IMG/VR virus record: IMGVR_UViG_3300009788_004533
Location: 1 to 21,690 of that record
Reading direction: 5' to 3' (one strand)
Source: a virus
DNA length: 21,690 nt
Below, in pieces: positions 1 through 7,425 of this stretch (the stretch's first letter is position 1; every line of letters starts with the position of its first letter). The position numbers were made by a program, and so were the translations under genes. The notes beneath the pieces were generated by a model. That model saw nothing but the letters and a program-made list of their open reading frames with translations. It did no database searches and had not been told where the DNA came from.

Positions 1-1
1 A

Positions 2-706
2 ATTAAAGGGAAGGCGAAGGTGCGGATTAGCAAAGATATCGCTGCTCCATTAATAAAGAAAGGGCTGTTAGTTGAGGCTCAATACCAGGAACACGTTGAT
101 GAGTTCGGACTAATAATGACAGACATATTTTCATACGAAAACGTGGAAGCGTTGAATGCGCAGAAAGAGGAATCGGAGAAGGTCACTGATTTCAACGCAA
201 AATATCGTGCTGCCCAGAATGTTGTGAAAGAGCAGAATCAGCGGTTAATGGCAATTGCAAAACAGTATGTCGCGTTAGAAGTTAGACAACTGTTTTCCGA
301 CAATATACAGTTGCTGGAAAACGTTCTCAGCGCTGTAGACATTCAGTGGGAAGGTAACACAAATAGCATTAGAATTCAACCTATGTCTCCTGGAAGCCCA
401 ACGCTGCTTATCAGCACGGATGCTGACCTGGATAGAATTTTATGCATTGAATTTCTGGGTGGGTTTGAAGTATATCTGACAAGCACGAATACACGCTCAG
501 AAAACATACGCGCCAATACCATCATGTTAGAGATCGCTCAATCACTGACACACGGAGTAATAATTGAGCGAGTATTGGAGATTATAAAAGAAGCCAGAAG
601 CCAAATTAAACGGCTTTATGAGTTAGAAGCAGATTTATCAGCGGTTTTCGATGACAAGGATGGGCAGAAGCTGTGCGTGATTATAGATAAAATCACTGCG
701 TTGTAA
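2..706 (+). CDS. Hypothetical protein, probably 5'-truncated by window edge
   Basis: The first possible start in the window is GTG at 20, preceded by a purine-rich AAAGGGAAGGCGAAG stretch that could act as a ribosome binding site and would give 228 residues. The frame is open back to the window edge, so the true start may lie outside. The protein is mostly charged and probably helical, with a likely coiled-coil stretch at about residues 45-85 (counted from the GTG) and a mixed beta-rich middle. I recognise no family. It ends just before a very strong terminator-like hairpin at 711-752, so it may close an upstream transcription unit. Confidence 0.6.
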   Translation: MKGKAKVRISKDIAAPLIKKGLLVEAQYQEHVDEFGLIMTDIFSYENVEALNAQKEESEKVTDFNAKYRAAQNVVKEQNQRLMAIAKQYVALEVRQLFSDNIQLLENVLSAVDIQWEGNTNSIRIQPMSPGSPTLLISTDADLDRILCIEFLGGFEVYLTSTNTRSENIRANTIMLEIAQSLTHGVIIERVLEIIKEARSQIKRLYELEADLSAVFDDKDGQKLCVIIDKITAL

Positions 707-710
707 TGAG

Positions 711-752
711 AGCGTGTCCAGGGGCAAGAGGAAGCCCCTGGACACGCTTTTT
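711..752 (+). terminator. Perfect 15-bp intrinsic terminator hairpin
   Basis: The arms AGCGTGTCCAGGGGC (711-725) and GCCCCTGGACACGCT (734-748) are perfectly complementary, with an 8-nt loop and a run of five T at 748-752. This is a textbook rho-independent terminator for the + strand. The ribosome binding site of the next gene begins directly after the T run, which leaves no room for a promoter between them. Confidence 0.92.
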
Positions 753-765
753 AAGAAGGTAACGT

Positions 766-1158
766 ATGTATATGAAACAGAGAGAAAGAGAAACTATCCG
801 TCAGGCGTATAAGGCATATAAGCGGATGTCAAAAGCATCTTTGGAGGAAATTTACGTAACTAGTCATAATGTGGACAAAGAAACATTAGTTATCGACATT
901 ATGACGATACGTTACGGAGCAAAGATGTTCCGACAGGCATTAGAACCAATAAACGCTAAAGAGCGAAAGGTAGAGGCGAGACAGTTGATTAATGCCTATC
1001 ATGCCGGTTATATGGAGACAGGAGTAGTTTTTCGGCCTGAAACAACGGAGACTATCGGTGGATATGACGTGAGTCTCAATGCGTACATTATTTTTTTCAT
1101 AATTACTCAAACCGGCAAGATTCGATATAGGGGTGAGAAGGAAAATAGTGAAAAATAA
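766..1158 (+). CDS. Hypothetical protein, 130 aa
   Basis: ATG at 766 is preceded by AAGAAGGT at 753-760; a second ATG at 772 is also possible. The N-terminal third is strongly basic and helical (many K, R and E). The C-terminal part has a hydrophobic stretch at about residues 108-116 (AYIIFFIIT) followed by a basic tail, which could be one short membrane segment or a buried strand. No family is recognised. The gene lies immediately behind a strong terminator hairpin, so its transcription must come through that hairpin. Confidence 0.65.
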   Translation: MYMKQRERETIRQAYKAYKRMSKASLEEIYVTSHNVDKETLVIDIMTIRYGAKMFRQALEPINAKERKVEARQLINAYHAGYMETGVVFRPETTETIGGYDVSLNAYIIFFIITQTGKIRYRGEKENSEK

Positions 1159-1193
1159 ACGCGATATAGATATAATTTATTTAATTATTTTCG

Positions 1194-1221
1194 GTTATTT
1201 TTAATTATTTTTAAAAATAAC
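1194..1221. repeat. 11-bp perfect inverted repeat abutting a promoter
   Basis: GTTATTTTTAA at 1194-1204 and TTAAAAATAAC at 1211-1221 are perfect reverse complements separated by six bases. A shorter palindrome, TTATTTTTAAAAATAA, is nested at 1205-1220. The right arm touches the -35 box at 1222-1227, so this may be an operator or an A/T-rich upstream element. Confidence 0.6.
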
Positions 1222-1250
1222 TTGACAAAATAATACTTACAACTTATACT
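1222..1250 (+). promoter_or_regulatory. Strong sigma70-type promoter
   Basis: TTGACA at 1222-1227 is followed after exactly 17 bases by TATACT at 1245-1250, a near-consensus housekeeping promoter. It lies about 50 bases upstream of the ATG at 1302 and has an inverted repeat immediately upstream. Confidence 0.85.
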
Positions 1251-1301
1251 TAATTATAGATTATAGAGAATCATTCATTAAGTAACAGAGGGAGAAAAAA
1301 G

Positions 1302-1712
1302 ATGAAAGATAGAATTAAAGAAAGTCATAAACGGCATTATAAAAAGAATATAAAAAATGCGTTATTCGTAGCAAGCCGTATAGCAAAGCGTATACACCCA
1401 ATAACTATACTGGTCAATATGGACAATGTTGAAGAATTGAAGCTTTGCACGGCAAAAGCACAGCAGCAAACAAAATTCGCGTTAATGAATGCCCTGTCAG
1501 CGACAACCCCGCAAAAAATAGGCGCGGTTGTCAAGGCATTCCAGAAATCCGCGTTAAACCGGGTATATGGAATATTCAGCCTCCGAGTTACAAACATGCT
1601 TCCTGAAGATTTCTTCGATAAACCTGACACGCTGCCTTTTCTATTCATCACAACAAAAATCGTAACACGTACCGGCGTAACTACGCAAATAATAGATAAA
1701 ATTATCATGTAG
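1302..1712 (+). CDS. Hypothetical basic protein, 136 aa
   Basis: ATG at 1302 follows a good ribosome binding site (GAGGGAG). The protein is small and very basic at its N-terminus (residues 1-30 rich in K, R and H), which would suit nucleic-acid binding, but no domain is recognised. It is the first gene behind the near-consensus promoter at 1222-1250 and is followed by an A/T-rich terminator-like hairpin at 1723-1757. Confidence 0.65.
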   Translation: MKDRIKESHKRHYKKNIKNALFVASRIAKRIHPITILVNMDNVEELKLCTAKAQQQTKFALMNALSATTPQKIGAVVKAFQKSALNRVYGIFSLRVTNMLPEDFFDKPDTLPFLFITTKIVTRTGVTTQIIDKIIM

Positions 1713-1722
1713 ACTATTGATA

Positions 1723-1757
1723 GAAAAAAGAGAAGTTGGGGAGCTTTTCTTTTTTTT
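1723..1757 (+). terminator. A/T-rich terminator or attenuator hairpin with TTGGGGAG loop
   Basis: A purine arm (1724-1735, ending AAGAGAAG) pairs with a pyrimidine arm (1744-1755, CTTTTCTTTTTT) through about 12 pairs including one G-U, with an eight-base loop at 1736-1743. The arm runs into continuous T. It sits just upstream of the ribosome binding site of the gene at 1779. Confidence 0.65.
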
Positions 1758-1778
1758 CAAAAAACACAGAGGGAAACC

Positions 1779-2303
1779 ATGGAGAAGAGACAGAATACAG
1801 CATTAATTAATGAAAATATGAATCAGGCTCGTAAATTAATAAAGAACCGAGTCCTAACATGGAAAGAAGTCGCCGAAGTCGTTGCCGGAGACCTGGCGGA
1901 TCGTCACCATGTAGTATACGAAATTTGTTTTGAGACAAAGATCGGGACGAAGAAACAGAGTGCCAAACATTACATAGGCACCACAGAGAACGGTCTAATT
2001 GACCGCCTGGTAAAACATCTCTGTTTGACTACATGGACGGACAAAGAAACCGGGAAAAAAAGAATTCCCGGGTCCCATCTTTTAAGAGCAGTTGGTGATC
2101 AAGGCATTTGGTATAGAGTTGTCAGAGTATGGGAACTTGATAAAGATGATAACGGTTATGAGCTTGAAAAACGATTAAAAGGCATAAAGAACGCCGCAAA
2201 GATGTGCCCCGTATGTAATCCAGAAGGATACATGCGGAATGGTTATGCTGACCAATATCCAGTGGTTATCAATGGAAGTGGCGTAAAAGAAGCAAGGGTG
2301 TAA
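1779..2303 (+). CDS. GIY-YIG endonuclease-like protein
   Basis: The 174-residue protein has the layout of a GIY-YIG nuclease. VVYEI at residues 45-49 stands at the GIY position, HYIG at 64-67 is the YIG element, R76 and H80 follow in the helix, and an acidic YELEK at 127-131 could supply the catalytic glutamate. A C-P-V-C pair at 143-146 near the C-terminus may bind zinc. The family cuts or nicks DNA, and phages often carry stand-alone members. The first motif is degenerate (VYE instead of GIY), so activity is uncertain. ATG at 1779 has AGAGGG upstream. The family call rests on motif reading only. Confidence 0.55.
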   Translation: MEKRQNTALINENMNQARKLIKNRVLTWKEVAEVVAGDLADRHHVVYEICFETKIGTKKQSAKHYIGTTENGLIDRLVKHLCLTTWTDKETGKKRIPGSHLLRAVGDQGIWYRVVRVWELDKDDNGYELEKRLKGIKNAAKMCPVCNPEGYMRNGYADQYPVVINGSGVKEARV

Positions 2304-2325
2304 ATTAGTAATCACTAGATATGAG

Positions 2326-2350
2326 AGAAGAGAATTGGGGTTCTTTTTTT
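2326..2350 (+). terminator. A/T-rich terminator or attenuator hairpin with TTGGGG loop
   Basis: The arm AGAAGAGAA (2326-2334) pairs with TTCTTTTTT (2341-2349) allowing two G-U pairs, around a TTGGGG loop. It closely resembles the element at 1723-1757, including the following A-rich CATAAAAAAACATAGAGGG leader, and it again lies directly before a ribosome binding site. Confidence 0.55.
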
Positions 2351-2373
2351 CATAAAAAAACATAGAGGGTAAC

Positions 2374-2730
2374 ATGGTACAGAATTTTGATCCGGCAATT
2401 CTATTGAACACACCGGAAAGTTTAGAGCGGTACTTTAAGAGTCAGGCAGCAGCAATGCCGCGCGTGCTCGAAGGCTATGACAGTTACCTCGACCAGTTTG
2501 TATTAACAGTAGAGACGGAATGTCGTCAGGTACATTGGATAGTTGAAGAGATTGAGTTTCTTGAAGGACAATTTGTTGTGACATACACGTTCAAATCGGA
2601 GGATACGGACGCTGTGATTGAGTTCTTGAAACGAATAGAGAAAAAAACCGGTCATTCTCAGATGAACATTATTCATGAACAGTATACAGAATTTCAGGGC
2701 AGACTCGCTATTCAATATTATCCATTCTAA
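2374..2730 (+). CDS. Hypothetical acidic protein, 118 aa
   Basis: ATG at 2374 has AGAGGG at 2364-2369. The small acidic protein shows alternating hydrophobic strands (QFVLTVETE, HWIVEEIEFL, FVVTYTF) that suggest an alpha/beta fold. No family is recognised. It follows the second TTGGGG-loop hairpin and is followed closely by the gene at 2758. Confidence 0.65.
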   Translation: MVQNFDPAILLNTPESLERYFKSQAAAMPRVLEGYDSYLDQFVLTVETECRQVHWIVEEIEFLEGQFVVTYTFKSEDTDAVIEFLKRIEKKTGHSQMNIIHEQYTEFQGRLAIQYYPF

Positions 2731-2757
2731 GCATGATAGCAGGAGGCAGGAGATAAC

Positions 2758-3087
2758 ATGAAATACATTACACGACGTTTTGAGGGGGCGCAGACAGACC
2801 CGTTAGCACAATGCGCATGTTGCAGGGGTCAACTAGTGTACGGATTTCAACTCAACACAGGGGAAATCATTGACGCTGACTGTCGTGACGTGTTACATAT
2901 ATTAGAACAGTGCGGGCGTATTAGAATCAATGAACGCACAGCCCGCGATTTACGTATTAGCAGGTATGAGGTTAAGTTTTTCGGGCTGACATATGTAGAA
3001 AATGACCGAAAAACAGCATGGACAGCAGAGGAAGTAAAACAACTTGATGAACAGGCTATGAAGGATGAAAAGGACCTGTTCGGTTAA
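2758..3087 (+). CDS. Hypothetical cysteine-containing protein, 109 aa
   Basis: ATG at 2758 follows a strong AGGAGGCAGGAG site. Residues 19-22 read C-A-C-C, and a further Cys lies in DADCRD at about residue 42, which could form a zinc site (inference). The C-terminal third is charged and probably helical. No family is recognised. Confidence 0.65.
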   Translation: MKYITRRFEGAQTDPLAQCACCRGQLVYGFQLNTGEIIDADCRDVLHILEQCGRIRINERTARDLRISRYEVKFFGLTYVENDRKTAWTAEEVKQLDEQAMKDEKDLFG

Positions 3088-3098
3088 TTCATGTGGTT

Positions 3099-3302
3099 AT
3101 GAACATCATCATCATAAGAGAATGCCCGATATGCAGAAAATATGTCAATAAACACCCCTCGTTTGATACTCCGTGTTTTTTGACTCAGAAATGCAGGGGA
3201 ACGGGTAAATCCTGGAAACATGTAACGCAGGAAGGGGAAGCCTTGCATGTTGTATCATGCAGATTAGCAGCATTAACAAAGGAGAATATAAATGACTTTT
3301 AG
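3099..3302 (+). CDS. Hypothetical small zinc-finger-like protein, 67 aa
   Basis: The frame opens with GTG at 3093, and ATG at 3099 is the more natural start; neither has a good ribosome binding site. The protein has CPIC at residues 10-13 followed by two more cysteines (PC and KC at about residues 26 and 32) and a fourth near residue 54, so a small zinc-binding fold is plausible. Function is unknown. Confidence 0.5.
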   Translation: MNIIIIRECPICRKYVNKHPSFDTPCFLTQKCRGTGKSWKHVTQEGEALHVVSCRLAALTKENINDF

Positions 3303-3408
3303 AATAGGAACAGAATTAGAAATTGAAGGCGGAAAACATATTGTAAAAAATATTGAAGTTTCTGTATTTGAGGGGAAATATGAGACTAACTCAAATGACA
3401 TGTTTTAA
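3292..3408 (+). CDS. Small hypothetical protein, 38 aa
   Basis: ATG at 3292 lies seven bases after a strong AAAGGAG and runs to TAA at 3406-3408. It overlaps the end of the preceding gene by 11 bases and the start of the next by 29. The predicted peptide is beta-like (alternating I, E, V, K). The good ribosome binding site and the chained overlaps support it as a real small gene; function is unknown. Confidence 0.5.
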   Translation: MTFRIGTELEIEGGKHIVKNIEVSVFEGKYETNSNDMF

Positions 3409-3850
3409 AGGAAAAGTTATTGCTGTAAATGGGTGCCTGTTACGCTCAATATCCAAAGCAGGGTTGAAACAGGCTATATGTGACATTGAGCGTATTATGA
3501 AAAAGTATGACTATGTCGGGGCGACAGATTCAGAAGCGGAACGATGCCTGCAAGTTTCAATGATATACACGTATTTATCAGGCGATGTCTGTCGTAAAAT
3601 TTCATGGCAATTATTCGATACGCATCCAGATTTTTTGGACGCTCATGAAGAAATGGATGACGGCCTGCAAAGAATTCTTGGAATTATTTATCAACTTTCT
3701 TTTGCCATGAGAAGTAAGAAAAAGAGAAAGTGTGTTAAGAAAATCTTACTGTCATACTGTGATAGATTAGGTGTATGGCAAGAGGCAATGCAACATAAAG
3801 AAGCAGAACAAACGGCTAAAAAAATCGCCCAGGAGAAATCTGCACAATAG
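3380..3850 (+). CDS. Hypothetical helical protein, 156 aa
   Basis: I chose ATG at 3380 because GAGGGG lies seven bases upstream; a TTG at 3353 would only add nine unsupported residues. The protein looks all-helical with a basic patch (residues about 112-122, KKKRK) and a charged C-terminal tail rich in K, E, A and Q. No family is recognised. Confidence 0.65.
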   Translation: MRLTQMTCFKGKVIAVNGCLLRSISKAGLKQAICDIERIMKKYDYVGATDSEAERCLQVSMIYTYLSGDVCRKISWQLFDTHPDFLDAHEEMDDGLQRILGIIYQLSFAMRSKKKRKCVKKILLSYCDRLGVWQEAMQHKEAEQTAKKIAQEKSAQ

Positions 3851-3895
3851 CTATCTGAAGAAATGATAGAACCGATATTGAATTTTAGCGACGCG

Positions 3896-3916
3896 ACGCG
3901 CCCTTCACGGGCGCGT
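3896..3916. other. GC-rich 8-bp hairpin
   Basis: ACGCGCCC (3896-3903) and GGGCGCGT (3909-3916) form a perfect 8-bp stem with the loop TTCAC. No T run follows, so it is not a clear intrinsic terminator. It is conspicuously GC-rich for this A/T-rich stretch and sits in the 173-base gap before the gene at 4024. It may be an mRNA processing or stability element, or a protein-binding site. Confidence 0.5.
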
Positions 3917-4023
3917 TGATTGAGACCAGCATGTGGGCTTACAGAGAATGACGCCCGCGACGTGTTACTGTATTGGATAGAAACATTTGGTAAGAGGAAT
4001 AGTAAAGGAGTAGAGATAACTTA

Positions 4024-4293
4024 ATGAGAGAATCATCAGATGTAGAACAAGATAGGCAGGCAGTAATTCAAGCAAAAAATCAAAATATTGATCGTTTGAA
4101 TCATGCTGGTATTTCAAATCCATTGTTGCTTCAAAATTTACGAAATACAATAGAAAATTTTTATCAATCTGAAATATGGGCTCTCAATGTAGAACTCGCA
4201 GTGAGAGAAGAAATGGAGTATTCGCATCATAACAACATGTCTTTGAAGTCTTCAGCTTCTTTAGGAACAGTAAACGAGGAGAAAATAAAGTGA
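4024..4293 (+). CDS. Hypothetical protein, 89 aa
   Basis: ATG at 4024 is preceded by AAAGGAGTAGAG. The protein is helical and charged, with no recognised domain. Its TGA overlaps the GTG start of the metalloprotease-like gene (GTGA), so the two are likely translated in a coupled way. Confidence 0.6.
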   Translation: MRESSDVEQDRQAVIQAKNQNIDRLNHAGISNPLLLQNLRNTIENFYQSEIWALNVELAVREEMEYSHHNNMSLKSSASLGTVNEEKIK

Positions 4294-4715
4294 AACAGTT
4301 TTTGGTAGCCTACATATATCAACCCGGCGTTGGTGAAAAATATTGGTTTAAGTTTCATTGGTTTTCTGCAATGAGTATTCCTATTAAATCATCACAATTC
4401 GCGTTGAAAGTTGCCAATGCTGTTATCCAAGATTGTAAAAATTGTGGATGGACGGATTCAGTTAGAAAATTAAAAATTACGTTAGAACCGAGGAAAGAAA
4501 GTTGTCTTAGCAGTTATGATCATGAATTAAACTGGATAGAATTGTATGGCCGTAGAGGTCAGAATGTCGGCACACTATTGCATGAGTTAGCTCATGTCAT
4601 GGATGAAACACATGGAGATGAATTTCAATCATGGTTTGGAAGATTGATGTCAGCATGGACGGCGGAGGTCGAAATATCTCCTGAGTTTTCGGAGTGGAAA
4701 AGATACGGGTGTTGA
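4290..4715 (+). CDS. SprT-like HExxH zinc metalloprotease-like protein
   Basis: The 141-residue protein carries HELAH at residues 98-102, followed by HGDEF at 108-112. This H-E-x-x-H...H-G-x-x-F spacing is typical of SprT/WLM-type zinc metallopeptidases, with H98, H102 and H108 as zinc ligands and E99 as the catalytic base. Family members elsewhere degrade DNA-crosslinked proteins; a phage copy could act on host proteins (inference). The gene starts at GTG 4290, with CGAGGAG upstream and a GTGA overlap with the preceding gene. It is short for the family and lacks the C-terminal zinc ribbon of SprT. Confidence 0.75.
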   Translation: MKQFLVAYIYQPGVGEKYWFKFHWFSAMSIPIKSSQFALKVANAVIQDCKNCGWTDSVRKLKITLEPRKESCLSSYDHELNWIELYGRRGQNVGTLLHELAHVMDETHGDEFQSWFGRLMSAWTAEVEISPEFSEWKRYGC

Positions 4716-4729
4716 AATAGGAGAAATCA

Positions 4730-4960
4730 ATGAGAGATTATGTTTTTTATTTAGAGCCTGATGAAGATATTACAGCGTATGAACTAGCTCTTATTTTAAT
4801 GTTACAACGTCCGACTCTTCAATGGATTGATATAGATCATGATATACTGCATAAGCAATATCCTCAACTGGAAAGGCATTTAAGGAAAGGGGCACGCGGA
4901 GAAACTATTGCAGAAACAACAAGCGGTAGTATCGCAACTATCGTTGACTCATTAGGGTAG
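4730..4960 (+). CDS. Hypothetical protein, 76 aa
   Basis: ATG at 4730 follows AATAGGAG. It is a small acidic protein with no recognised domain, 14 bases behind the metalloprotease-like gene and likely in the same operon. Confidence 0.6.
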   Translation: MRDYVFYLEPDEDITAYELALILMLQRPTLQWIDIDHDILHKQYPQLERHLRKGARGETIAETTSGSIATIVDSLG

Positions 4961-5082
4961 CCACAAAACAATTAGCTTGCGCGGCTACTTTGACTGTATG
5001 GCAAGCTTAGAATTAATTGAAACATCCCGGCAGCGATCAAGGTGTATAAAGCTGGGTATTAACACTACTTGGGAGGAAGAAA

Positions 5083-5352
5083 ATGAATTCATACATTGTT
5101 GCGTTTAGACCACCTGATGAAACCTTTAAAAAAATGAAAACTGTTTCTGATGCTTGCATTAAGGCAGGTGTTGATTTACCAACAGAAGTGTCAAGGTTTT
5201 TTGGTGATTCTGAATCAGATCCGAAAGGTGTTGAAATTGACATCAAGGATGCTATTGAAGAATGGACTGGTGATATGTCTCAAGGATTCCAGGTTGACCT
5301 TGGGAAGTTACCAAAAGACGTGAAATATATTCGGTTTTATAACCAGTGGTAA
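5083..5352 (+). CDS. Hypothetical protein, 89 aa
   Basis: ATG at 5083 follows a strong GGGAGGAAG. The acidic alpha/beta protein begins with a short strand (SYIVAFRPP), has a helical middle and ends in a strand (VKYIRFYNQW). It looks like the small unknown proteins found in phage accessory blocks; no family is named. Confidence 0.65.
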   Translation: MNSYIVAFRPPDETFKKMKTVSDACIKAGVDLPTEVSRFFGDSESDPKGVEIDIKDAIEEWTGDMSQGFQVDLGKLPKDVKYIRFYNQW

Positions 5353-5430
5353 TCGTGCTAACAAATCGTTTAAACTGACCTGAAGTTTCATCTCGGCTGA
5401 ATTCAATGTTATCTATGGAAGTAATACATT

Positions 5431-5709
5431 ATGCGAGTAATATGTTCTAAATGTGAGGGGACTGGTGTTCTTGATTTTGATACTCCACCTGAAAAGTTTG
5501 GAGCGCAACAAGTACTACTTACTGAAATGAATGAAGATATTGTTCGGTTTAAGCAACAGATGTTGATGTCTGCTATTAGGTCGATAATTCACAAGCATAA
5601 ACTTGAAAAATTTAATTTCACCGTAAAATTTTATGAAGAAACGCGGGATTTGCCTGGGTTTGAAAGTCAGCGGTTTTTGATTATGCGTGGCTTATTGGAT
5701 GCCGAATAA
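5431..5709 (+). CDS. Hypothetical protein with CxxCxGTG motif, 92 aa
   Basis: ATG at 5431 has only a weak upstream GGAAG. Residues 5-11 read CSKCEGT, resembling one half of a DnaJ-type CxxCxGxG zinc repeat, but the partner CxxC is absent, so zinc binding would need dimerisation. The rest is probably helical followed by a short beta stretch. Function is unknown. Confidence 0.6.
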   Translation: MRVICSKCEGTGVLDFDTPPEKFGAQQVLLTEMNEDIVRFKQQMLMSAIRSIIHKHKLEKFNFTVKFYEETRDLPGFESQRFLIMRGLLDAE

Positions 5710-6039
5710 AGCATTGTAGCAGACCCTAAAGACACAGGTTAAAATTATCTTGCAATGTTAGCATCAGAATGGCCATGTTTTTGGGGCTGTTGAAGCGAGG
5801 CGTCATTTATCGGTAGGCAAACAGAGCTGCGGAATATGCCGATACCGGAATGCGTTAAAAGGCTATCTATCGTAGCAATTGAAACCGACACAGGAAAAAG
5901 CATCTGAGGGGTTCTGAAGGGGTATTTTTAGACTGAATGGTCTGCTCTGTGGGTGTCTTTGTATTCGTCGCGCAGAGAGTATCTGAGGGGTTTAGATTTG
6001 TAAATTCTAAAGTCTTTTATGTGGAGGAGGAGAAGAGTC
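5710..6039. other. 330-base stretch without an intact gene
   Basis: No frame here has both a start codon and useful length. Two exact copies of ATCTGAGGGGTT lie at 5902-5913 and 5981-5992. A hairpin pairs TTTAGATTT (5991-5999) with AAATTCTAAA (6002-6011) just upstream of the helicase ribosome binding site. One frame (about 5770-5870) reads like protein, including SCGICRYRN, but has stops on both sides and no start, so it may be a gene remnant. I see no clear promoter. Confidence 0.5.
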
Positions 6040-7425
6040 GTGAATAAGGAATCTCAATATCAACAATATCAACAGTTTATTGAACATAAAATACATTTGA
6101 CCGAAAATTTTGGTTTTACTCCTACCTGGATACCGGATATATTATTCGATTTTCAGAAGTTTCTTATAGAGTGGGCATGTCAAAAAGGACGGGCTGCGCT
6201 TTTTGAAGATTGCGGAATGGGGAAGACATTCCAATACCTGACAATCGCTGAGAACATTGTCAGACGTACCAATAAACGAGTGCTTATCCTCACGCCTTTG
6301 GCAGTATCCTTTCAAACGGTACTGGAGGGGGAAAAATTAGGCGTAGAGGTTACTCGTCGTCGGACAGGTATCAATTCATCTGATAAGATTGTTGTGACCA
6401 ATTATGAGCGACTGCACTATTTTAATTCACAGGATTTTATCTGCACAATTTGTGACGAAAGTTCGATCTTAAAAAATTACGATGGAGAGTACAGAAAAGT
6501 TATCACGGATTTTATGAAAAAACATCCTTACCGGTTTCTCTGCACAGCTACAGCCGCTCCCAATGATTGGCCGGAGATCGGTACATCTTCCGAGGCTCTT
6601 GGGTACTTGGGATTTACCGATATGCTCGCAAAGTTTTTCAAAAAGACAAAAAAGGGGAGAAGTCGAAGAGATGAACTGAAGGCGGGCATGTATCGTTTTC
6701 GTGGACATGCGGAAGAGAATTTTTGGCGATGGGTATGTTCCTGGGCAAGAGCGATAAGAAAGCCGTCTGATATGGGGTTCGATGATGACGGTTTTGTCCT
6801 GCCGGAATTAATCCGTCAGCAGCACATAGTGAAAGCGAGCGCGCTGCCGGATGGATTCTTATTTGAAGTTCCTGCTGTCGGCCAACAAGAACAACGGAAC
6901 GAGCTCAAAAGGACAATAGTTCAGCGGTGTGAAAAAGCTGCTGAACTCATAAATGCTCATGATAGACATGCTGTGGCATGGTGCTATTTAATAGAAGAGG
7001 GCCATAGATTAGAAAAACTTATTCAGGGTTCTATCAATGTAGAAGGGGCCGATCCTGAAGAGAAAAAAGAAGAAGCATTTAAAGCCTTTATAAAAGGTGA
7101 ATTGCGTGTTATGATAAGCAAGCCGACTATTGCAGGTTTTGGGCTAAATTGGCAGCATTGTGCTCACATGACGTTTTTCCCTTCACATTCTTATGAACAA
7201 TTCTATCAGGGGGTTCGTAGGATGTGGCGATTTGGGCAGAAAAGATCTGTAACGGTTGATGTCATTTCAACCGAAGGTCAGAAAAGAGTATTAAATAATC
7301 TACAACGAAAATCGGTAGCAGCAGATAAAATGTTTACGATGTTGACGACAATGATGAAACATGAACTGAATATTCATCATACAAATATGTACACACAAGA
7401 GGAGGTCATTCCATCATGGCTGTAA
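6040..7425 (+). CDS. Phage SNF2-family DEAD-like helicase
   Basis: I start at GTG 6040 because GGAGGAGGAGAAG lies directly upstream; the ATG at 6019 would contain that site. The 461-residue protein has a Walker A-like CGMGKT (residues 58-63), a DExx box as DESS (139-142), motif III as CTATAAPN (168-175), and the SNF2-type final motif QGVRRMWRFGQKR near residue 400, which supplies the arginine finger. These are ATP-driven DNA translocases. Phages often encode this short form beside a DNA methyltransferase, and here the last 10 bases overlap the methyltransferase gene. The pair may cooperate in DNA modification or replication; the exact role is inferred. Confidence 0.85.
   Translation: MNKESQYQQYQQFIEHKIHLTENFGFTPTWIPDILFDFQKFLIEWACQKGRAALFEDCGMGKTFQYLTIAENIVRRTNKRVLILTPLAVSFQTVLEGEKLGVEVTRRRTGINSSDKIVVTNYERLHYFNSQDFICTICDESSILKNYDGEYRKVITDFMKKHPYRFLCTATAAPNDWPEIGTSSEALGYLGFTDMLAKFFKKTKKGRSRRDELKAGMYRFRGHAEENFWRWVCSWARAIRKPSDMGFDDDGFVLPELIRQQHIVKASALPDGFLFEVPAVGQQEQRNELKRTIVQRCEKAAELINAHDRHAVAWCYLIEEGHRLEKLIQGSINVEGADPEEKKEEAFKAFIKGELRVMISKPTIAGFGLNWQHCAHMTFFPSHSYEQFYQGVRRMWRFGQKRSVTVDVISTEGQKRVLNNLQRKSVAADKMFTMLTTMMKHELNIHHTNMYTQEEVIPSWL

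Noticed and set aside
3896-3916. Intrinsic terminator
   Set aside because: The stem is strong but no T run follows, so it is listed only as a hairpin.
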